DNA of 11,962 nucleotides, taken from assembly GCA_037384225.1 (NCBI GenBank), contig JARROD010000158.1:1-11962 (forward strand). The letters are read 5' to 3'. Positions 7,920-11,962 of the stretch are shown here, piece after piece. The position numbers were made by a program, and so were the translations under genes. Each line of letters opens with the position of its first letter. Position 1 is the first letter of the stretch. This DNA is from JARROD01 sp037384225. Lineage in GTDB: Bacteria > Pseudomonadota > Gammaproteobacteria > Pseudomonadales > Cellvibrionaceae. A model generated the notes under the pieces. It saw only the letters and a list, made by a program, of their open reading frames with translations. It had not been told where the DNA came from and searched no databases.

Positions 7920-7955
7920 GTCACAAAATTGTCACAATTCAGGGTCAATTGTCAC
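7920..7955. promoter_or_regulatory. Three phased GTCAC repeats, two within AATTGTCAC
   Basis: GTCAC occurs at 7920-7924, 7931-7935 and 7951-7955, offset by 11 and 20 bp, so all three face the same side of the helix. The last two are within identical AATTGTCAC (7927-7935 and 7947-7955). This is the pattern expected for a cooperatively bound activator or repressor, about 280-315 bp upstream of the export operon start. Confidence 0.35.
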
Positions 7956-8379
7956 TTTCGCCTAGTTTCTATACAAAGAAATCGCCCTGCTTATTTTCAC
8001 TCCCCCTTTTTACTCCTGTGTATATCCTCTAATCCCGCCCCTATGGCATATTGCAGGCATCAACGTTTGCACGTGAAATAAATTTACCTGCCTGTTCAGC
8101 GTTGCCTTATTTATAGCACGCTGCTAACATCATCCCTCAATATAATTGCGTTAACAACTTGGCGTTTTTGTGGAGAAAAATCTAACACCCCCTACAGAAA
8201 ACAACTCAAAAATAAGGAAATCGACCAACCTAATTAATGAATTCTAATAGCACTTTAGGAAATACATTTGAGGGATTATTAATAGAAACTTATTAAAACG
8301 AGCTGACTAAGAAAAGTTTATTAAAATAGTTCTGTAAAAAAATGATTTAATTTATTAGAAAGATTTTAGAAAAAACGAA

Positions 8380-8510
8380 TGAGGTTCGAGGCGCCAGCCT
8401 GGCCAGGCGTGAAAACTTTAGGCTTGGACTTTGTCATAAGTTTGCGGTAGGGATGCCCAAAGCGCTTCGCGGGGCAGGCTCTGCCGCAAGCGAGCCCCCA
8501 GGGAAGGGTT
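8380..8510. repeat. GC-rich palindromic island, possible diverged hairpin element E
   Basis: In AT-rich surroundings this stretch holds the 12-bp perfect palindrome GCCTGGCCAGGC (8397-8408) and a two-part hairpin (8463-8492) with CGCTT/AAGCG outside and GGCAG/CTGCC inside. TTCGAGGCGCC (8385-8395) is identical to 11741-11751 in element C and is followed in both by a near-identical GYCTGG. The conserved TAAGG-N9-GAAATAAC ends are not visible, so membership in that family is tentative. Confidence 0.4.
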
Positions 8511-8617
8511 TACATAAAGAACGATTCTAATTTTCACTAAAGGTTTATTAACACCCGACTAAACGCACCAACCCTGCATAAAATACATCCAAAAAAACGA
8601 CACAAAGGATATACCTA

Positions 8618-9112
8618 ATGAATCGAAAATTATCCAAACTGTTTACCGGCGCATCCCTGGTGTTCGGCTTAGCATTAAATAGCGTGTGCGCTTCAAATGT
8701 CTACGCCGATATCAACGAACTCGACAGCACCGACAGTTACAGTGTTGGCAATTTTTACCAATACTGGTTCTGTAAGCGCGAACTCAGTGGCGATCTATTT
8801 TCACGGACCGAACTCTTTTTCGGCCTCTCAAAGCCCGATGGCACAACCATTTCCGACAGCGAATTTGAAGCCTTTGTCGATGCCGAAGTAACTCCCCGCT
8901 TCCCCGATGGTTTGACCCAGCTCGATGGCTCCGGACAGTTTCTCAGCTCCAGCGGCGTGTTGATTAAAGAAGGCTCCAAAGTCTTAATCCTGCTTTATCC
9001 CTTCAGCAAAAGCGCCAGCGCTAAAGTTAATGAAATTCGCGACGCTTACGTCAGTCAATTCAATCAAGAATCCGTATTGCGCACCGACGAACAGAACTGC
9101 GTTTCTTTTTAA
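8618..9112 (+). CDS. Secreted DUF3574 family protein
   Basis: The 164-residue protein has a typical Sec signal peptide (MNRKLSKLFTG, then a hydrophobic core) with likely cleavage after VCA (25) or VYA (30), so it should be periplasmic or secreted. Residues 63-128 match the DUF3574 pattern as I know it: RTELFFGLSKPDG, a helix SEFEAFVDAEVTPRFPDGLTQLDG, then KEGSKVLILLYP. Two cysteines, Cys52 and Cys161, remain in the mature part and could form a disulfide. The start is supported by AAAGGA eight bases upstream of the ATG; a TAAAAT hexamer ~30 bp before it may be a -10 box, but I see no good -35. It stands alone between long non-coding stretches and is followed by strong hairpins. Function is unknown for the family; there is no enzymatic motif to read. 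Confidence 0.88.
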   Translation: MNRKLSKLFTGASLVFGLALNSVCASNVYADINELDSTDSYSVGNFYQYWFCKRELSGDLFSRTELFFGLSKPDGTTISDSEFEAFVDAEVTPRFPDGLTQLDGSGQFLSSSGVLIKEGSKVLILLYPFSKSASAKVNEIRDAYVSQFNQESVLRTDEQNCVSF

Positions 9113-9132
9113 ATTCTATCCCCTGACCTGGG

Positions 9133-9171
9133 GGGCCTACATGGTAATTTCCAACATTACCCAATAGGCCC
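9133..9171. terminator. Hairpin just after the DUF3574 gene
   Basis: GGGCCTA and TAGGCCC pair outside, GGTAAT and ATTACC pair inside, with a three-by-three internal loop and a seven-base apex. It begins 21 bp past the stop at 9112 and could end that transcript. There is no T-tract. Its last five bases are also the first bases of the adjacent 33-bp repeat arm, so the two structures compete. Confidence 0.45.
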
Positions 9172-9285
9172 AGCCGGTAAGTGTGGGATTAAGGGCGAAT
9201 ATCAAGCGACATCGATGGCACCCAATGGGCAGGCGCCACTGAAGGTAGACTGTTCGCCCTTAATCCCACACTTACCGGCTGGGCC
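9167..9285. repeat. 119-bp element B with perfect 33-bp inverted arms
   Basis: The arm at 9167-9199 (beginning GGCCCAGCCGGTAAGTG) is an exact reverse complement of 9253-9285; 53 bp lie between. The interior carries CCCAATGGG and GGCGCC. It sits between convergent genes and could serve both as a 3' end. The ends do not match the TAAGG-N9-GAAATAAC pattern, so it is a different type from elements A, C and D. An identity of 33 of 33 implies recent origin or active correction between arms. Confidence 0.8.
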
Positions 9286-9455
9286 GGGCTCGGATAAAAC
9301 CACGTTAATAATCCCGTCACATAGGGTGAGCTATGCTCTGGTTAGAAAAATCTGCGCGCGCCCCAGAAAATACTGTTCTAAAAGGTCCTGAGCTCGAAAA
9401 TTTATGCAACGATAGGGTAATCTAAGATGAAAAGATGTATGGATCGAGGCACTAA

Positions 9456-9489
9456 CACTAAACACCCTCAGGCACTAAACATCCTCAGG
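9456..9489. repeat. Tandem 17-bp duplication across the end of a regulator gene
   Basis: CACTAAACACCCTCAGG (9456-9472) is followed immediately by CACTAAACATCCTCAGG (9473-9489), with one difference. The second copy contains the stop codon and last residues of the polyglutamine regulator; the first lies just beyond it. Confidence 0.7.
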
Positions 9490-10377
9490 ATCACAACTAA
9501 TAAGCCCCTCTTTAATAGCGAAATAGACCGCCGAGGCCTGCGTTTTAGCCCCCAACGCCCTCTTGGCCACGGATATATGTTTATTAGCCGTATCCACGCT
9601 GATACAAAGTCTTTCCGCAGCCGCCTTTAACGTTAAATTTTCTTTAACAATAGTATTCAGCAATAGCAAAGGTTTGGCAGCCAATAGTACGTCTTCATCA
9701 CAACTTTTTTCCAGAAAAAACTCCGGAAACCGGGTCGAGCCAATATAGTCAATCGCTTCTGCAAACAAAATCAGTATATTTTTCGATTTTACTACCCGCT
9801 CGCGAAACGCAGATTCACTCAATTGTTTCGCCGACACGGTAAACATGGTTTTGTCCCCACCACACTGAGAAGACGTCGGTATAGAATAAAAATCATAGTA
9901 GCCCAATGATTTATTTAAATTAATCCATTCCATATTGCGCTGAAACTGTTCAGTTACAAAGGGGGCACTTTCTATAAAACGCTGAATCGAGCTGAAAAAC
10001 ACCGGCGTGGTACCGGCACGACAATGCTGCAAAGCCATGTCGTGCCGGCAATACTCATTCCTGTAAATATTGAGAAAATCCTCCCGAGTATCAAGCACAT
10101 TTCCGACCAGACCACAGACAGGCCCAATTCGGCAAAACTGAAAATCACTAAACCCCAGTTGAGTAACAACGGCATAAATACATTGAATAAATTCAGACAG
10201 GTTTTTGGCCGCGGCGAGCTTGCGATAAAACTGAACTTCCGAAACACCGCTGATTAAAAATCGATCAACACTATTTCCATCCAGGGTATCTTCTTGTGTG
10301 TCTGTATGCTGTTGCTGTTGCTGTTGCTGTTGTTGTTGTTGCTGTTGCTGTTGCTGTTGTTCTGATGATGTCTCCAT
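9475..10377 (-). CDS. LuxR-like solo regulator with N-terminal polyglutamine tract
   Basis: The 300-residue protein is a paralogue of the regulator at 245-1105. After METSSE comes a run of 17 Gln (residues 7-23), then a polar linker. Residues ~46-220 are autoinducer-binding-like (QLGFSDF near 73-79, IYRNEYCRHDMALQHC at 104-119, ESAPFVTEQFQRNMEWI at 136-152). Residues ~232-288 are a degenerate LuxR helix-turn-helix (LCISVDTANKHISVAKRAL). Pocket Asp113 and Tyr105 are kept; the hallmark Trp position is Phe, the Pro after the Asp is Met, and the HTH Glu is missing. A longer frame opens at a TTG at 10446, but the ATG at 10377 follows a strong AGAGGAAGG, so I start there. The gene lies 173 bp downstream of another LuxR-like gene on the same strand. 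Its stop codon lies in a tandem 17-bp duplication. Confidence 0.85.
   Translation of the reverse strand: METSSEQQQQQQQQQQQQQQQQQHTDTQEDTLDGNSVDRFLISGVSEVQFYRKLAAAKNLSEFIQCIYAVVTQLGFSDFQFCRIGPVCGLVGNVLDTREDFLNIYRNEYCRHDMALQHCRAGTTPVFFSSIQRFIESAPFVTEQFQRNMEWINLNKSLGYYDFYSIPTSSQCGGDKTMFTVSAKQLSESAFRERVVKSKNILILFAEAIDYIGSTRFPEFFLEKSCDEDVLLAAKPLLLLNTIVKENLTLKAAAERLCISVDTANKHISVAKRALGAKTQASAVYFAIKEGLISCDPEDV
10309..10359 (-). repeat. 51-bp CAA/CAG microsatellite encoding 17 Gln
   Basis: On the coding strand 17 consecutive codons are CAA or CAG, mostly alternating (CAACAG repeats) with four CAA in a row in the middle. Unit changes of three or six bases keep the frame, so tract length can vary without killing the gene. 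Confidence 0.95.
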
Positions 10378-10397
10378 ATAGACCTTCCTCTGGGAAC

Positions 10398-10412
10398 CCC
10401 AAACGCTTTGGG
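10398..10412. promoter_or_regulatory. Palindrome in the leader of the polyglutamine regulator
   Basis: CCCAAA-CGC-TTTGGG is a perfect 6-bp dyad about 20 bp upstream of the ATG at 10377 and a few bases before its AGAGGAAGG ribosome site (10383-10391). It could be an operator or a leader hairpin affecting translation. Confidence 0.35.
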
Positions 10413-10550
10413 TATCTATCTTGGCGATTTCCCGACGATTAAACAATGGGACATCAATGCAAATGATTCAAATAGTTTTGCCTATTACGGCAACCCTCAC
10501 TGAAAATTATGCTTTCATCTGCAATCCCCCTCACAACACACCCACGCCAG

Positions 10551-11402
10551 CTATACACGCGGGGTGAGCAAACCCCGTTTTATCGCCTCGAACAGCGCCC
10601 CGCAGTTGGTTTCAACACCCAGTGTTTCCCGCAACCTGGCCATATGATAGTTTCCCGTGCGGTGTTTCATATTCAACAAGTCCATGGCCCGTTTCAAAGT
10701 GCAGTCGACCTCTCCCATTTTTTGCAACAACAGCAAGCCTTCCCGGTCGATATCGGCACTGGGTGTGGCCGCCCCGGTAAAGTATTCAGGAAATAGCGTC
10801 GACCCCACATAATCTATCGTCTGTGCCAACAACTCCAACGTAAATTCATGAGCCTGAATTTTTTCAGCTAGCCTTAAAGTATCGGCATTGCGGATGGCTA
10901 CCGAAAAAAGGATGGCATTATTAGCGTTGCAATAGGCTTTTTTAGCGATGTTATAGCAGTCCCGATAACCGTAACGGCGCACCATACTCAAAAGCTCCTG
11001 GTTCATGAGAATGTAGTCGGTTTTTATAGGCGCCGAAAGCATCCAGTAGGTGATGGCGGATTGGTATACGGGCGTCGGAGCGTTTTTTTCCCTGGCCGAC
11101 CTTTGCGCCCAGCTGAGGACAATGTCGTATTTATGAAAACCGCCCGCTGTATAATCCTGCCGCAACTTTTTGGGGTAGCTGGACAATAGAAATTCGTTGA
11201 GAGCCGTTGGATTGTAAAGGGGGATACAACTGTAGTCTGAAAACCCCAGGCGTTTGACGATATTCATAATTTTGCAATGAAACTCGTGAATATCCCCGGC
11301 TCTGACAGTTTCTTTATAGAATTTTCCCGGCCGCACCCACTGCGCAATAATTTTTTTCCGCTGTGCTTCCGTTACGCTGTCGGTACTTTCCATCACTGAC
11401 AT
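10551..11402 (-). CDS. LuxR-like solo regulator, most diverged of three paralogues
   Basis: The 283-residue protein shares the architecture of the other two regulators. An N-terminal autoinducer-binding-like region (~28-205) contains RLGFSDY at 51-57, KYDIVLSWAQ at 91-100, LSAPIKTDY at 122-130, GYRDCYNI at 145-152 and IDYVGSTLFPEYF near 196-208. A C-terminal HTH-like region (~216-274, with TLKRAMDLLNMKHRTGNYHMARLRETLGVE) is barely recognisable as LuxR: the usual Glu and the SxxTVxxH helix are replaced by KHRTGNYHM. Asp93 matches the pocket Asp, while the hallmark Trp and Pro positions are not kept. DNA binding and ligand binding are therefore both uncertain. ATGs at 11402 and 11393 are possible; neither has a strong ribosome site, and I use the first. 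A good promoter lies just upstream (11433-11461), overlapped by a dyad. It may be co-transcribed with the polyglutamine regulator downstream. Confidence 0.82.
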   Translation of the reverse strand: MSVMESTDSVTEAQRKKIIAQWVRPGKFYKETVRAGDIHEFHCKIMNIVKRLGFSDYSCIPLYNPTALNEFLLSSYPKKLRQDYTAGGFHKYDIVLSWAQRSAREKNAPTPVYQSAITYWMLSAPIKTDYILMNQELLSMVRRYGYRDCYNIAKKAYCNANNAILFSVAIRNADTLRLAEKIQAHEFTLELLAQTIDYVGSTLFPEYFTGAATPSADIDREGLLLLQKMGEVDCTLKRAMDLLNMKHRTGNYHMARLRETLGVETNCGALFEAIKRGLLTPRV

Positions 11403-11416
11403 GGCACTAAACTCAA

Positions 11417-11440
11417 TGTATACCTGTTAAAAAATATACA
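11417..11440. promoter_or_regulatory. Dyad overlapping the -10 of the regulator promoter
   Basis: TGTATA (11417-11422) and TATACA (11435-11440) form a 6-bp inverted repeat with a 12-base spacer, 24 bp in all. It covers the -10 box and the expected start point, a position suited to repression or autoregulation. Its AT-rich half-sites could arise by chance. Confidence 0.35.
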
Positions 11441-11461
11441 CACTCTAAATGCGCGTTGCAA
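11433..11461 (-). promoter_or_regulatory. Sigma70-like promoter of the regulator at 10551-11402
   Basis: Read on the minus strand, TTGCAA (11461-11456) and TATATT (11438-11433) are separated by 17 bases, matching four and five of six consensus positions. The expected transcription start gives a leader of roughly 25 bases to the ATG at 11402, a normal arrangement. Confidence 0.5.
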
Positions 11462-11495
11462 CAGCTATACACATCCACAGTTCGTGTTACCAAAG

Positions 11496-11527
11496 CCCAG
11501 TCCTCCGCAACCCCAGTCCTCCGCAAC
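11496..11527. repeat. Exact tandem duplication of 16 bp
   Basis: CCCAGTCCTCCGCAAC occurs twice in immediate succession without change. It lies upstream of the regulator promoter and next to hairpin D. Confidence 0.8.
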
Positions 11528-11562
11528 TACGGCATTTCGGTTTGCGTAAATTCGCATTTATT

Positions 11563-11608
11563 TAGGGGAGCGCACGAAATAACGTCCTGTTTTCGTGCAC
11601 GCCCCTTA
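11563..11608. repeat. Short hairpin element D (ends only of the A/C family)
   Basis: The left end reads TAGG, nine bases, GAAATAAC (11563-11583). The right end is the complement of TAAGG, nine bases, GAAA (11591-11608). The arms at 11565-11579 and 11591-11605 pair at 13 of 15 positions around an 11-base loop. GCGTAA (11544-11549) and TTACGC (11606-11611) can extend the stem. It looks like a long element reduced to its two termini. Confidence 0.65.
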
Positions 11609-11686
11609 CGCTATTTACCTCATCATTGCATAACATGTAAGCTCTGCTCGATAAATAACAACACAATCACCAGGTGGTATACAGTT

Positions 11687-11885
11687 TAAGGGACGTGCAC
11701 GAAATAACTTCCGGCCCCTTTATCAGTAATAAAAAGGGATTTCGAGGCGCCCGTCTGGTGTCGTTGCTAAAATGCCGGCATAGTGGGCCTACGTCAAGTT
11801 TTCGCATCGGCGCCAGGCGGGATGGATCGGAGGCCCTCTCTAATCACTAATAAAAGGGCCGGGTGTTATTTCGTGCACGTCTAAG
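11687..11885. repeat. Long hairpin repeat element C (family A/C/D)
   Basis: GACGTGCACGAAATAAC (11692-11708) is an exact inverted copy of 11865-11881, and pairing resumes through CCGGCCC. The interior repeats element A in reverse orientation: CGCCCGTCTGG (11748-11758) and CGCCAGGCGGGATG (11811-11824) are exact reverse complements of the two blocks in A. The whole ~190 bp can form one imperfect hairpin. TAAG flanks both sides (11687-11690 and 11882-11885), perhaps a 4-bp target duplication. There is no coding capacity. Confidence 0.75.
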
Positions 11886-11962
11886 CAACTTGATCACCTT
11901 TTTTACTGTGCTAATATTGAGCCCCCAAACGGTACGGATCAGCGGCAGGATCGCAATGTTTG

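Larger units (their letters stand above)
7640..8617. other. 978-bp AT-rich divergent intergenic region
   Basis: No supported gene was found. It separates the divergently transcribed export operon and the DUF3574 gene. From the left it contains a small CACCT-AAA-AGGTG hairpin (7742-7754), a promoter-like TTGAAT-17-GATAAT (7844-7872), three phased GTCAC copies (7920-7955), and a GC-rich palindromic island (8380-8510). The stretch 7960-8370 is AT-rich with nothing nameable. An untranslated RNA cannot be excluded. Confidence 0.6.
9113..9474. other. Convergent intergenic region
   Basis: No gene is visible. It contains the hairpin 9133-9171, element B (9167-9285), and at its right edge the first copy of a tandem 17-bp repeat. 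The stretch 9286-9450 shows nothing I can name. Confidence 0.55.
11403..11962. other. Gene-free right end
   Basis: No supported gene is present. It contains the promoter and dyad of the adjacent regulator, a tandem 16-bp duplication (11496-11527), the short hairpin D (11563-11608) and the long hairpin element C (11687-11885). The last ~75 bp show nothing I can name. Confidence 0.6.

Noticed and set aside
10378..10446. Longer N-terminus of the polyQ regulator from a TTG
   Set aside because: TTG start without a clear ribosome site, and the extension crosses a strong ribosome site and a palindrome directly upstream of a good ATG.
11687..11885. Element C as an integron attC site
   Set aside because: The long imperfect palindrome is reminiscent, but the termini do not contain the RYYYAAC / GTTRRRY core pair.
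1..11962. Acyl-homoserine-lactone synthase, CRISPR array, tRNA or rRNA genes, transposase
   Set aside because: Looked for on both strands; no LuxI-like frame, no regularly spaced direct repeats, no cloverleaf or rRNA-like sequence, and no transposase-like frame was seen.

Overview
The window looks like a chromosomal segment of a Gram-negative gammaproteobacterium, probably marine and perhaps Cellvibrionales-like. This placement rests on gene content only: a GldA / fused GldF-GldG / DUF4340 export operon, a Sec-exported DUF3574 protein and several LuxR-like solo regulators. It was not tested by any search. About a quarter of the window is non-coding, and that part is unusually rich in long inverted repeats.

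Layout. (1) 1-1105: leader and a LuxR-like regulator (plus). (2) 1136-2002: an unrecognised protein with one C-terminal membrane segment (minus, convergent with the regulator). (3) 2003-2770: gene-free, with a 20-bp dyad, a ~180-bp hairpin element (A), a 28-nt palindrome and a GC-rich hairpin just beyond the export operon. (4) 2771-7639: the three-gene export operon (minus, overlapping genes): ATPase, then a fused permease/auxiliary protein, then a DUF4340 protein. (5) 7640-8617: 978 gene-free bases, mostly AT-rich, with helically phased GTCAC repeats and a GC-rich palindromic island. (6) 8618-9112: the DUF3574 protein (plus), followed by two abutting hairpins, one with perfect 33-bp arms. (7) 9475-11402: two more LuxR-like regulators in tandem (minus). 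One carries a 17-residue polyglutamine tract, the other has a recognisable promoter with an overlapping dyad. (8) 11403-11962: gene-free, with a short (D) and a long (C) hairpin element of the same family as element A.

How the parts may work together. The ABC operon is a self-contained gliding-type exporter module: an ATPase energises a permease fused to a large periplasmic auxiliary domain, with a membrane-anchored DUF4340 partner. The three regulators are diverged paralogues. They keep the general fold of acyl-homoserine-lactone receptors but have lost several hallmark residues, and no autoinducer synthase is present, so their ligand and targets are unknown.

The most unusual signal is the repeat family A/C/D. 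Its ends read T(A/T)AGG, nine variable bases, then GAAA(TAAC). The nine bases differ between copies but stay complementary to the opposite arm of the same copy. The long copies also share internal CATCCCGCCTGGCG and CCAGACGGGCG blocks. This suggests a structured mobile or regulatory hairpin element.
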